In this document: in pieces, positions 34,531 through 42,667 of the stretch
Numbering within the stretch: position 1 is the first letter of the stretch
How the letters are laid out: the number at the start of each line of letters is the position of its first letter
Translations under genes and position numbers: made by a program
From: Streptomyces virginiae
GTDB taxonomy: Bacteria; Actinomycetota; Actinomycetes; Streptomycetales; Streptomycetaceae
Direction: 5' to 3'
DNA: 64,000 bases
Assembly (NCBI RefSeq): GCF_000720455.1
Contig: NZ_JOAK01000017.1
Coordinates: forward strand, 1 to 64,000
The notes under the pieces: model-generated
The model's database searches: none
What the model was told of the DNA's origin: nothing
The model's input: only the letters and a program-made list of their open reading frames with translations

Positions 34531-35322
34531 GTGGCTGAGCTTGGGTTTGTCCGTCTGGGCTTCGGAGCTGAATCCGTCGAGTACACCCGGGCCTGGGAAG
34601 AGCAGCGCAGGGTGCACGCGGCCCGCTTCGCGGACGAGATCGAGGACACCTGCCTGCTGCTGGAGCACCTGCCGGTCTACACGGCGGGACGGCGCACCGA
34701 CCCCAGTGAGCGCCCTTTGGACGGCACCCCCGTCGTGGACGTCGACCGCGGCGGCAAGATCACCTGGCACGGCCCCGGCCAGCTGGTCGGCTACCCGATC
34801 ATGAAGCTGCCCCGCCCGGTGGACGTCGTGGCCCACGTCCGCCGTCTGGAGGAGGCGCTGATCCGCACCGCCGCCGAGTTCGGCCTGGAGACCACCCGGG
34901 TCGAGGGCCGTTCCGGCGTCTGGGTGCTCGGCGACCCGGTGGAGGAGCGCCCGAAGATCGGCGGACTCTCCCTGGAGCTGGACCCCCGCCTGCACGACGA
35001 GGAGTTCGACCCCCGCCTCAACGGCCCCGAGTACGCCCCGTCCAACGCCGGCCAGCGCCGCGAGGACCGCAAGCTCGCCGCCATCGGGATCCGGGTCGCC
35101 AAGGGCGTCACGATGCACGGCTTCGCGATCAACGTGAACCCGGACAGCACCTGGTTCGACCGGATCATCCCCTGCGGGATCCGGGACGCCGGTGTGACCT
35201 CGCTCTCGTACGAACTGGGCCGCGAGATCACCATCGCCGAGGTGCTCCCGGTCGCCGAGCGCCACCTGAAGGACGTACTGGAGCACGCCGAGTTGCGGCC
35301 CCGCGAGATCGAGACCGCCTAG
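34531..35322 (+). CDS. lipB: Lipoyl(octanoyl) transferase LipB
   Basis: Transfers octanoate from acyl carrier protein to the lipoyl domains of E2 subunits and GcvH. The 263-residue protein shows [18 protein letters not shown], the lysine K181 in KLAAIGIRV and the cysteine C215 in IIPCGI. Their 34-residue spacing is that of the known catalytic pair. GTG at 34531 with AGGAGG at 34518-34523. lipA follows 130 bases later. The E2 protein that needs this cofactor is encoded at 47857-49626. Confidence 0.96.
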   Translation: MAELGFVRLGFGAESVEYTRAWEEQRRVHAARFADEIEDTCLLLEHLPVYTAGRRTDPSERPLDGTPVVDVDRGGKITWHGPGQLVGYPIMKLPRPVDVVAHVRRLEEALIRTAAEFGLETTRVEGRSGVWVLGDPVEERPKIGGLSLELDPRLHDEEFDPRLNGPEYAPSNAGQRREDRKLAAIGIRVAKGVTMHGFAINVNPDSTWFDRIIPCGIRDAGVTSLSYELGREITIAEVLPVAERHLKDVLEHAELRPREIETA

Positions 35323-35452
35323 CCGTCCGGGAAGCCCCGGGAGCCCCCGGGAATGCGTCCGGCCGCTCGCAGGTTGGGCGACGTAAGAGCGTACGAAATT
35401 ACGGGCGTACCCTGGTGGGCGCCCGAACAATCGAAGTCACAGGGAGCCGGTC

Positions 35453-36442
35453 GTGTCCGCAGTCGCACCCGACGGACGCAAGATGCTGCGCCTGGAGGTC
35501 CGGAATGCCCAGACCCCCATCGAGCGCAAGCCCGAGTGGATCAAGACGCGGGCGAAGATGGGTCCCGAGTACACCAAGATGCAGGCCCTGGTGAAGGGCG
35601 AAGGACTGCACACGGTGTGCCAGGAGGCCGGATGTCCCAACATCTACGAATGCTGGGAGGACCGCGAGGCCACCTTCCTCATCGGCGGTGACCAGTGCAC
35701 CCGGCGCTGTGACTTCTGCCAGATCGACACGGGCAAGCCCGAGGCGCTGGACCGCGACGAGCCGCGCCGCGTCGGCGAGTCCGTCGTCACGATGGACCTG
35801 AACTACGCCACCATCACCGGCGTCGCGCGCGACGACCTCGCCGACGGCGGTGCCTGGCTGTACGCCGAGACCGTGCGCCAGATCCACCAGCAGACGGCGG
35901 GCCGCGAGGCCGGCCACACCAAGGTCGAGCTGCTGGCCCCCGACTTCAACGCGGTGCCGGAGCTGCTGGAGGAGGTCTTCGCCTCCCGCCCCGAGGTCTT
36001 CGCGCACAACGTCGAGACGGTGCCGCGGATCTTCAAGCGGATCCGCCCCGGCTTCCGCTACGAGCGCTCGCTCGACGTGATCACCAAGGCCCGCGCCTAC
36101 GGCCTGGTCACCAAGTCGAACCTGATCCTCGGCATGGGCGAGGAGCGCGAAGAGGTCTCGCAGGCCCTGAAGGACCTGCACGAGGCCGGCTGCGAGCTCA
36201 TCACCATCACCCAGTACCTGCGGCCCTCGCCTCGTCACCACCCCGTCGAGCGCTGGGTGAAGCCGGCCGAATTCGTGGAGCTGGCGAAGGAGGCCGAGGA
36301 GATCGGCTACTCCGGCGTGATGTCCGGCCCGCTCGTCCGCTCGTCGTACCGGGCGGGTCGTCTGTACCAGCAGGCGATGGAGAAGCGCAGCAGTGGCGAG
36401 GCCGATCTCGACCGGGAGAACGAGAAGCGCGCGACCCTCTGA
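35453..36442 (+). CDS. lipA: Lipoyl synthase LipA
   Basis: Radical-SAM enzyme that inserts two sulphurs into the octanoyl group placed by LipB. The 329-residue protein has the auxiliary cluster motif C56-x4-C61-x5-C67 ([12 protein letters not shown]) and the radical-SAM motif C82-x3-C86-x2-C89 (CTRRCDFC). The C-terminal [11 protein letters not shown] is also conserved. GTG start at 35453. It is followed by a large hairpin. Identification is firm. Confidence 0.97.
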   Translation: MSAVAPDGRKMLRLEVRNAQTPIERKPEWIKTRAKMGPEYTKMQALVKGEGLHTVCQEAGCPNIYECWEDREATFLIGGDQCTRRCDFCQIDTGKPEALDRDEPRRVGESVVTMDLNYATITGVARDDLADGGAWLYAETVRQIHQQTAGREAGHTKVELLAPDFNAVPELLEEVFASRPEVFAHNVETVPRIFKRIRPGFRYERSLDVITKARAYGLVTKSNLILGMGEEREEVSQALKDLHEAGCELITITQYLRPSPRHHPVERWVKPAEFVELAKEAEEIGYSGVMSGPLVRSSYRAGRLYQQAMEKRSSGEADLDRENEKRATL

Positions 36443-36503
36443 CGAGGAGCGCAACCGTGCGTGTGAAGTCGCGCACAAAGTGCTACCAACGGGTAATCCC
36501 GCA

Positions 36504-36557
36504 CCGACGCGGCCCCTAGGCTCTTTCCTGAGGAAAGAACCCGGCGGGCCGCGTCGG
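36504..36557 (+). terminator. Hairpin after lipA
   Basis: CCGACGCGGC at 36504-36513 pairs with GCCGCGTCGG at 36548-36557. Inside lies a second palindrome, CTTTCCT-G-AGGAAAG (36523-36537). It begins 62 bases after the lipA stop and probably ends the lip transcript. Confidence 0.6.
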
Positions 36558-36569
36558 CGTATGCAACGT

Positions 36570-36607
36570 GTCAATCACATTTGACCGGCCGGTCACGCCC
36601 TGGTAAC
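36570..36607 (+). promoter_or_regulatory. GlnR-like box before a small gene
   Basis: GTCAA (36570-36574), TTGAC (36581-36585), GTCAC (36592-36596) and GTAAC (36603-36607) are spaced by exactly six bases. The centre also forms the palindrome TGACCGGCCGGTCA (36582-36595). The layout is that of the boxes before glnII and glnA, though no GAAAC element is present. It lies about 85 bases before the next gene start. Confidence 0.5.
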
Positions 36608-36690
36608 ACCAGTCAGTGACGCTTGGTCCACGCACCGTACACACCGCCCACCTCCCCCCAGACGTGAGCATCGCGAAAGGGATCGACATC

Positions 36691-36888
36691 ATGCAGGCCG
36701 CGCCAGTACGCGCAATCGCCATCCCGACGCTCTCCGACGCCTTCCGCGGCATCGAGTCCCTCCTCATGAGCGGGGCCCGCCGCAACGCCTGGACGGCCGT
36801 CCTGGAGGATCGCAAGAGGGCCAAGGACCGGGTCGAAACCGAACACGTACTTGAGGCCGCGGCTACCCGAACCCCGCAGGCCACGTAA
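36691..36888 (+). CDS. Small conserved protein, possibly nitrogen-regulated
   Basis: A 65-residue protein beginning MQAAPVRAIAIPTLSDAFRG, with one amphipathic helix (residues 17-33) and a charged C-terminal helix. An ATG at 36691 follows GAAAGGG by about 11 bases; upstream GTG codons exist but have no better site. No family was recognised. A GlnR-like box lies upstream, and the DUF4191 gene begins ten bases after its stop. Confidence 0.65.
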   Translation: MQAAPVRAIAIPTLSDAFRGIESLLMSGARRNAWTAVLEDRKRAKDRVETEHVLEAAATRTPQAT

Positions 36889-36898
36889 ACTTCGCTGT

Positions 36899-37597
36899 AT
36901 GGCGAGGAAGTCAAACGCAGAGACTGCTGCGAACCCCGGGCGACTGAAGCAGATCGCCCTGACGTACAAGATGACGCGCAAGGCCGACCCGAAGGTCGGT
37001 CTGATCGTCGCGGGCGTGGGAATCGTCACCTTCGGTGTCTTTCTTGCGATCGGCTTCCTGATCGACCACCCGGTCTACCTGGGCATCCTGGGCTTCCTGG
37101 TGGCGTTCCTCGCGATGGCGATCGTCTTCGGGCGACGGGCCGAGCGGGCTGCCTTCGGGCAGATGGAGGGACAGCCGGGAGCGGCCGCGGCCGTACTGGA
37201 CAACGTGGGACGGGGCTGGACGACCACCCCGGCCATCGCGATGACCCGGCAGCAGGACATCGTCCACCGCGCCGTGGGCAAGGCCGGCGTCGTGCTGATC
37301 GCCGAGGGCAACCCCAACCGCGTGAAGCCGCTGCTCGCGAACGAGAAGAAGAAGATGGCCCGGATCATGCCGGACGTGCCGGTCCACGACTTCATCGTGG
37401 GCACGGGCGAGGGCGAGGTGCCGCTCAAGAAGGTGCGCACCACCCTGCTCAAGCTGCCGCGCGTCCTGGCGGGCCCCCAGATCACCCAGGTCAACGACAA
37501 GCTGCGGGCCATGGGCGACCTCATGAGCAACATGCCGCTGCCGAAGGGCCCCATGCCCAAGGGCATGAAGATGCCGCGCGGCGGAAAGATGCGCTGA
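36899..37597 (+). CDS. DUF4191 family membrane protein
   Basis: A 232-residue protein with two membrane helices (about 35-55 and 60-78), then a cytoplasmic domain. KKKMARIMPDVPVHDFIVG and the Met/Pro/Lys-rich tail are typical of the DUF4191 group, which is found near lipA in actinobacteria. The role is unknown. ATG at 36899. A 27-bp inverted repeat follows. Confidence 0.88.
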   Translation: MARKSNAETAANPGRLKQIALTYKMTRKADPKVGLIVAGVGIVTFGVFLAIGFLIDHPVYLGILGFLVAFLAMAIVFGRRAERAAFGQMEGQPGAAAAVLDNVGRGWTTTPAIAMTRQQDIVHRAVGKAGVVLIAEGNPNRVKPLLANEKKKMARIMPDVPVHDFIVGTGEGEVPLKKVRTTLLKLPRVLAGPQITQVNDKLRAMGDLMSNMPLPKGPMPKGMKMPRGGKMR

Positions 37598-37626
37598 CAC
37601 GCCGACGCGCTCAGCTGATTTTCGTA

Positions 37627-37680
37627 TACGAGACGGGGGTGCCCCCGAGCCGGCCGGCTCGGGGGCACCCCCGTCTCGTA
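37627..37680. terminator. Perfect 27-bp inverted repeat, bidirectional terminator
   Basis: 37627-37653 and 37654-37680 are exact reverse complements with no spacer, centred on CCGGCCGG. It lies between the convergent DUF4191 and RDD genes and should work on both strands. Confidence 0.85.
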
Positions 37681-37690
37681 CCGCAACGTG

Positions 37691-38158
37691 TCAGATGCGG
37701 ACCTGGACGGCGCGCGCGAGGCGGTCGTGGAGGCCGCGGCCGTCGCGGTCCCAGATCAGTGCGGGGATGACGAGGGCCAGCAGCAGCGTGCGCACGACCA
37801 CCCGGACGATGCCGAGCCGGCCGCCGTCCTCGGCGACGACCCGCAGGCCCAGGGCCCGCTTGCCGGGGGTGAAGCCCACGGTGCCGACCGTCAGGATCGT
37901 CAGGGCCACGAAGAGCCCGAGGGTCCAGTTGCCCGCGGCGCCCAGGTTCCCGCCGGTGATCAGCCCGTACGCGATGAGCTGGCAGCCGATCCAGTCGAGG
38001 GCCACGGCCGCGATCCGGCGCCCGAACCGTGCCACCGAGCCGGGCCCCTCCTGCGGCAGGCCGAGCCGCTGGCCCGGATAGCCGAAGTCGACACCCATCT
38101 CCTCGGCGGCCGCCTTGGGGCCGGAGAGCCAGGATCCGATTGCCTGTCTGTTGTCCAC
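37691..38158 (-). CDS. RDD family membrane protein
   Basis: About 155 residues with three membrane helices. RFGRRIAAVALDWIGCQLIAYG begins the RDD domain (Arg before helix 1, Asp within it), and GFTPGKRALGLRVV and the last DRLARAVQV match the family. The function of RDD proteins is mostly unknown. A GTG at 38158 is chosen (VDNRQAIGSWL). The gene is divergent from glnA, so the GlnR box lies between them. Confidence 0.88.
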   Translation of the reverse strand: MDNRQAIGSWLSGPKAAAEEMGVDFGYPGQRLGLPQEGPGSVARFGRRIAAVALDWIGCQLIAYGLITGGNLGAAGNWTLGLFVALTILTVGTVGFTPGKRALGLRVVAEDGGRLGIVRVVVRTLLLALVIPALIWDRDGRGLHDRLARAVQVRI

Positions 38159-38206
38159 CCGACCACGGTACCGGTGGCGCCTCACGGCACTCCGGCCGGA
38201 CCCTGG

Positions 38207-38244
38207 TTAACTTGTGCGAAACAAATGGGTCATGCTTGGGAAAT
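38207..38244 (+). promoter_or_regulatory. GlnR box upstream of glnA
   Basis: TTAAC (38207-38211), GAAAC (38218-38222), GTCAT (38229-38233) and GAAAT (38240-38244) are each six bases apart. This is the standard paired a/b layout of actinobacterial GlnR boxes and sits 100-137 bases before the glnA start. GlnR activates glnA in Streptomyces when nitrogen is scarce. Confidence 0.8.
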
Positions 38245-38343
38245 CCCGTCTGCTTATGGTCGGGTCAGCGTGCGGCACCGCACTGACGCACCACGAGCTA
38301 TAAAGCCCGTCCCTCCCCCGGGGCCGGGAGTAGGAGGAGTTGG

Positions 38344-39753
38344 ATGTTCCAGAACGCCGACGAAGTCAAGCAGTACATCGAGGAGAACGACGTCAAGTTC
38401 GTCGACGTCCGCTTCTGCGACCTGCCTGGTGTGATGCAGCACTTCACGATCCCGGCGCGGGCATTCGACCCGGCGGAGGAGCTCGCCTTCGACGGATCCT
38501 CGATCCGCGGCTTCCAGGCGATCCACGAGTCCGACATGGCGCTGCGCGCCGACATCACCACCGCGCGCCTGGACCCCTTCCGTCGCGACAAGACGCTGAA
38601 CATCAACTTCTTCATCCACGACCCGATCACGGGTGAGGCCTACAGCCGCGACCCGCGCAACATCGCGAAGAAGGCCGAGGCGTACCTCGCCTCCACCGGC
38701 ATCGCCGACACCGCGTTCTTCGGTCCCGAGGCCGAGTTCTACATCTTCGACAGCGTGCGCTTCGCGACCACCGCGAACGAGGGCTTCTACCACATCGACT
38801 CCGAGGCCGGCGCCTGGAACACCGGTTCCGAGGAGAACAACCGCGGCTACAAGGTCCGCTACAAGGGCGGCTACTTCCCGGTCGCCCCGGTCGACCACTT
38901 CGCGGACCTGCGCGCCGAGATCTCCCTGGAGCTGGACGCCCAGGGCCTCCAGGTCGAGCGCCAGCACCACGAGGTCGGCACCGGTGGCCAGGCCGAGATC
39001 AACTACAAGTTCAACACGCTGCTGGCCGCGGCCGACGACCTGATGCTCTTCAAGTACATCGTGAAGAACGTCGCCTGGAAGAACGGCAAGACCGCGACCT
39101 TCATGCCGAAGCCGATCTTCGGTGACAACGGCTCGGGCATGCACGTCCACCAGTCGCTGTGGGCCGGCGGCGAGCCCCTCTTCTACGACGAGGCCGGCTA
39201 CGCGGGCCTGTCGGACACCGCCCGCTACTACATCGGCGGCATCCTCAAGCACGCCCCGTCGCTGCTCGCCTTCACCAACCCGACGGTGAACTCCTACCAC
39301 CGCCTGGTGCCGGGCTTCGAGGCGCCGGTCAACATGGTGTACTCGCAGCGCAACCGCTCCGCCGCCATGCGCATCCCGATCACGGGCTCGAACCCGAAGG
39401 CCAAGCGCGTCGAGTTCCGCGCGCCGGACCCGTCCTCGAACCCGTACCTGGCCTTCTCGGCCCTGCTCCTCGCGGGCCTCGACGGCATCAAGAACAAGAT
39501 CGAGCCGATGGAGCCGATCGACAAGGACCTCTACGAGCTCTCCCCGGACGAGCACGCGAGCGTCCCGCAGGTCCCGACCAGCCTCGAGGACGTCCTCAAG
39601 GCCCTGGAGGAGGACCACGAGTACCTCCTGGCCGGCGGTGTCTTCACCCCCGACCTCATCGAGACCTGGATCGACTACAAGCGCACGCACGAGATCGCCC
39701 CGATCGCGCAGCGCCCGCACCCGCACGAGTTCGAGCTGTACTTCGACCTCTAA
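38344..39753 (+). CDS. glnA: Glutamine synthetase I
   Basis: The main ammonium-assimilating enzyme, a dodecamer. The 469-residue length and motifs ([48 protein letters not shown]) are those of class I-beta glutamine synthetases. [10 protein letters not shown] holds the tyrosine that is adenylylated by GlnE when nitrogen is plentiful. AGGAGGAG precedes the ATG at 38344. A GlnR box lies upstream and a strong terminator downstream, so it is transcribed alone. Confidence 0.98.
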   Translation: MFQNADEVKQYIEENDVKFVDVRFCDLPGVMQHFTIPARAFDPAEELAFDGSSIRGFQAIHESDMALRADITTARLDPFRRDKTLNINFFIHDPITGEAYSRDPRNIAKKAEAYLASTGIADTAFFGPEAEFYIFDSVRFATTANEGFYHIDSEAGAWNTGSEENNRGYKVRYKGGYFPVAPVDHFADLRAEISLELDAQGLQVERQHHEVGTGGQAEINYKFNTLLAAADDLMLFKYIVKNVAWKNGKTATFMPKPIFGDNGSGMHVHQSLWAGGEPLFYDEAGYAGLSDTARYYIGGILKHAPSLLAFTNPTVNSYHRLVPGFEAPVNMVYSQRNRSAAMRIPITGSNPKAKRVEFRAPDPSSNPYLAFSALLLAGLDGIKNKIEPMEPIDKDLYELSPDEHASVPQVPTSLEDVLKALEEDHEYLLAGGVFTPDLIETWIDYKRTHEIAPIAQRPHPHEFELYFDL

Positions 39754-39767
39754 AAATGCCTGATGGG

Positions 39768-39810
39768 AGGCCCCCCGCCACGCTCCACGGAGCGAGGCGG
39801 GGGGCCTTTC
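39768..39810 (+). terminator. Terminator of glnA
   Basis: AGGCCCCCCGCC at 39768-39779 pairs with GGCGGGGGGCCT at 39796-39807, with an inner CGCT/AGCG stem, followed by TTTCC. It lies 14 bases after the glnA stop. Confidence 0.88.
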
Positions 39811-39888
39811 CGCTTTGACAGGCCGCCCGGGCGGAGTAAGGGTGGAAATGACCTAAAGGCCTCATAAGCGAGACATGTTCGGAGGTGC

Positions 39889-40476
39889 ATGAGAATGCGC
39901 CGTAGGATCGTTGCGGCAGCCATGACCGGAGCCGCAGGTATAGCCATCGGTCTGCTGCCCGTCGCCGCCTCGGCCGCGGTCGTCACCGGTGGTGGCGGCG
40001 GCGGGAACGGCGGCTACGACTGCTACCGGTACCCCTCGAACCGCTCCGACGCCCGGTGGGACTACTGCTGCAACCGCGACTGGCGCGACCGGCCCAGCTG
40101 GTGCTGGGACAACGCGGGTGTGGGCGGCGACCGCGGTTACTGGCGCGACAGCAACTGGAACGACTCCGACTGGCGCCGCAACAACTGGCACGACGCGAAC
40201 TGGAACGACTCCGGCCGCGGCGGCAACGGCAACTGGAACGACTGGGGCAACGGCCGCGGCGGCAACGGCGACTGGGGCAACGGCCGCGGCGGCGACGGCA
40301 ACGGTGACTGGGGCGGCCGCGGCGGCGGCGGCAACGGTGACTGGGGCGGCGGCAACGGCGGTGGCGGCAACGGTGACTGGGGCGGCGGCGGTGGCGGCGG
40401 CAACGGTGACTGGGGCGGCGGCAACGGCGGCGGTGGCGGCAACGGCGGCGGTGGCGGCTGGGGTGGCGGCCGCTGA
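39889..40476 (+). CDS. Secreted Gly/Trp/Asn-rich repeat protein
   Basis: A 195-residue protein. A signal peptide ends near ASA (residue 29), followed by a short Gly tract and a segment with four cysteines (YDCYRYPSNR, WDYCC, WCWDNAG; about 42-75). The rest is low-complexity: NWNDS-type units (about 85-110), then GNGDWGGG-like repeats to the C-terminus. It has no enzyme motif and looks structural, such as a cell-surface or matrix protein. GGAGG lies three bases before the ATG at 39889 and nine before a second ATG at 39895, which may be the true start. Confidence 0.8.
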   Translation: MRMRRRIVAAAMTGAAGIAIGLLPVAASAAVVTGGGGGGNGGYDCYRYPSNRSDARWDYCCNRDWRDRPSWCWDNAGVGGDRGYWRDSNWNDSDWRRNNWHDANWNDSGRGGNGNWNDWGNGRGGNGDWGNGRGGDGNGDWGGRGGGGNGDWGGGNGGGGNGDWGGGGGGGNGDWGGGNGGGGGNGGGGGWGGGR

Positions 40477-40520
40477 GCCCCTGACACCCGTCTGACCACG
40501 GAGGGCCGTGGGACCGGGGC

Positions 40521-40559
40521 GATGCCCCTGCTGCGCTGGTTCAGCGCAGCAGGGGCATC
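40521..40559 (-). terminator. 17-bp stem overlapping the TetR gene end
   Basis: GATGCCCCTGCTGCGCT at 40521-40537 pairs perfectly with 40543-40559 around a five-base loop. One arm lies inside the last codons of the TetR gene (AMPLLR-stop), so the coding end doubles as terminator stem. It may also serve the convergent Gly-rich gene. Confidence 0.75.
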
Positions 40560-41194
40560 GCTCCTGTGAGGTCGCGCAGGCACAGGACCGCGAGCTCGGC
40601 GGGGGAGCCGGGCCCCGAGACCGGGGCGTCCGTCGCCGACCACAGCTCCAGCGCCACCCGGATGGCGTCCGTGGCCGCGGCGGCCAGCAGCCGTACCTCC
40701 CGCAGGTCCGCGTCCGGCCCCGCCAGCCTGCCGATCACCGGCACCAGGCCCTCCTCGGAGTCCTGGTTCACGCGGTACCAGACCGCGCGCAACGCCTGGT
40801 CGCCCGCCGCCGCGCGCAGCAGGCCGCGGGTCACCTCCAGGCCCTCCTCGACCGCCTGCGGGCCGCTCAGCGACCGGGTGACGGCACGCTCCAGCGCCTG
40901 GGCGAGGGGGGTTCCCGGATCCTCCTCCGCGAGCAGCGCGCGCCAGGCGTCGCCGCCGCCCGCCAGCAGCGGGGCCACGGCCTCCTGCTTGTTGCGGAAG
41001 TAGCGGTAGAAGGTGCGCAGCGCCACGCCCGCGCGGTGGGCGATGTCCTCGGCGGTGGTGCCGTCGGGGCCGTGCTCGGCGAACAGCTCGCAGGCGGCGC
41101 GGGCGATGTCGAGCTGCGTCGCCGCCTTGCGTCGCTCGGTCAGCGACTGGGCTCCGGGGCCGGCCTGGGGGGCGTACGGGCGAGGGGATTTCAC
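40541..41194 (-). CDS. TetR family transcriptional regulator
   Basis: A 217-residue repressor. The HTH is TTAEDIAHRAGVALRTFYRYFRNKQEAV (about 46-73), with a helical effector domain after it. GTG start at 41194. It is divergent from an SDR dehydrogenase gene, and the palindrome TTTTGTCA-n3-TGACAAAA between them is the likely shared operator. It should repress itself and the dehydrogenase until a ligand binds. Confidence 0.92.
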   Translation of the reverse strand: MKSPRPYAPQAGPGAQSLTERRKAATQLDIARAACELFAEHGPDGTTAEDIAHRAGVALRTFYRYFRNKQEAVAPLLAGGGDAWRALLAEEDPGTPLAQALERAVTRSLSGPQAVEEGLEVTRGLLRAAAGDQALRAVWYRVNQDSEEGLVPVIGRLAGPDADLREVRLLAAAATDAIRVALELWSATDAPVSGPGSPAELAVLCLRDLTGAMPLLR

Positions 41195-41233
41195 GGGTGC
41201 AGCCTACCGTTCGCCTCTCTCAGGGAAGGCATT

Positions 41234-41252
41234 TTTTGTCAGCATGACAAAA
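41234..41252. promoter_or_regulatory. Candidate TetR operator
   Basis: TTTTGTCA at 41234-41241 and TGACAAAA at 41245-41252 form a perfect 19-base inverted repeat in the 86-base gap between the divergent TetR and SDR genes. Its AT-rich arms stand out from the surrounding sequence. Confidence 0.78.
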
Positions 41253-41280
41253 CGTGCCACTCCTTCGGTACGCTCACGCC

Positions 41281-42051
41281 ATGAACCGTTACGAAGGACG
41301 ACGCGTCCTCATCACCGGCGGCGGCTCCGGCATCGGCCGCGCCACCGTCCACCGCCTGCTCGCCGAAGGCGGCCGGGTCCACGTGGTCGACGTCAGCGAG
41401 GCCGGCCTCGCGGCCACCGCCGAACAGGCCGCCGCGGCGGGCCACGCCGACCGGCTCACCACCGCGCTCCTCGACATATCCGACGAGAACGCCGTCAGGG
41501 AAGGCGTCGCCGCCGCAGCCCGCGCCCTCGGCGGGATGGACGTACTCGTCAACGCGGCGGGCATCCTGCGCTCCGCGCACACCCACCGGACCACGCTCGA
41601 CCTGTGGAACCAGATCATCGCGGTCAACCTGACCGGCACCTTCCTGATGATCCGCGAGTCCCTCCCGGCGCTGCTGGAGGGAGACCGGCCGGTCGTCGTG
41701 AACTTCAGCTCCACCTCGGCGTCCTTCGCCCACCCCTACATGTCCGCCTACGCGGCCAGCAAGGGCGGCATCCAGTCCATGACCCACGCACTGGCCGCCG
41801 AGTACAGCAAGCAGGGCCTGCGCTTCGTCAGCGTCGCACCCGGCTCCATCGAGAGCGGCATGACCACCGGCACCGGCCCCGGCCTGCCCGAGGACACCGA
41901 CTGGTCCCTCTTCGCCAAGCTCGCCCCGGCCATCGGCCAGGGCTTCGCCGGCCCCGAGGCCGTCGCCGGCGTCGTCGCCATGCTCGGCTCCGAGGACGGT
42001 GCCTTCATCACCGGCACCGAGATCCGCATCGACGGCGGCACGCACTACTGA
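41281..42051 (+). CDS. SDR family oxidoreductase
   Basis: A 256-residue classical short-chain dehydrogenase. The cofactor motif is ITGGGSGIGRA (residues 11-21), NAAG is near 92, and the catalytic Ser-Tyr-Lys set is seen in NFSSTSAS and YAASKGG. D40 in VVDVSE favours NAD(H). The C-terminal GTEIRIDGGTHY is typical. ATG at 41281. The substrate is not known; the gene is probably controlled by the divergent TetR protein. Confidence 0.93.
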   Translation: MNRYEGRRVLITGGGSGIGRATVHRLLAEGGRVHVVDVSEAGLAATAEQAAAAGHADRLTTALLDISDENAVREGVAAAARALGGMDVLVNAAGILRSAHTHRTTLDLWNQIIAVNLTGTFLMIRESLPALLEGDRPVVVNFSSTSASFAHPYMSAYAASKGGIQSMTHALAAEYSKQGLRFVSVAPGSIESGMTTGTGPGLPEDTDWSLFAKLAPAIGQGFAGPEAVAGVVAMLGSEDGAFITGTEIRIDGGTHY

Positions 42052-42063
42052 CCGGGCGCGCCC

Positions 42064-42582
42064 TCAGGCACGGAACCGGTCCCACAGCCGGGGGAAGCGC
42101 TCCGCGAGCACGGCTTCGTTCTCGAAGTCCAGCGGGGCGCCCTCCGGCTCCGCCGCCTGCAACGGCACGCCCAGATCCGGGGCCACCGCCCCGGTCAGCT
42201 GCTCGTACGCCTCGTCGGCCGCGTACCCGAGCTCCTCGCCGTCCCCGTCGATCTCCTCGTCGAAGTCGCCCAGCAGCTCCGCGAGATGGTCCGGGTCGTG
42301 CACACCGCCCTCGAAGACCTCCCGCCCCTGCCCGATCAGCCAGCAGCGGAAGTAGTCGAAGGCGTCGTCGCTCGCCCCGTCGAGCAGCACCCAGGCCGCG
42401 CCCCACAGGTCCCACGTGTACGCCCGGTTGTACCGGGACTCGAAGTGCCGGGCGAAGTCCAGGACGGAGTCCGGATCGAGCTGCACCAGCCGCTCCACGA
42501 GCAGCTCGGCATGCTCCTCCGCGTCGCCGTCGGCGGCGTCGCGCGTACGGTCCACGATCTCCCAGAACTCCGTCTCGTCCAT
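42064..42582 (-). CDS. DUF4240 domain protein
   Basis: About 172 residues. It starts MDETEFWEIVDRTRD, the usual beginning of DUF4240 proteins, so I prefer the ATG at 42582 over ATGs six and five codons further upstream. The protein is acidic and soluble, with WGAAWVLLDGASDDAFDYFRCWLIGQGREV in the middle. Function unknown. It converges on the SDR gene and is divergent from the kinase gene. Confidence 0.85.
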   Translation of the reverse strand: MDETEFWEIVDRTRDAADGDAEEHAELLVERLVQLDPDSVLDFARHFESRYNRAYTWDLWGAAWVLLDGASDDAFDYFRCWLIGQGREVFEGGVHDPDHLAELLGDFDEEIDGDGEELGYAADEAYEQLTGAVAPDLGVPLQAAEPEGAPLDFENEAVLAERFPRLWDRFRA

Positions 42583-42667
42583 CACGGGATCCAGCATCAT
42601 GGGTGGGGGCGCGCACCGCCACCGCGAGATTCCGCCGCGGGGGGCGGGGCCGGGGTGAGGGGGACCG

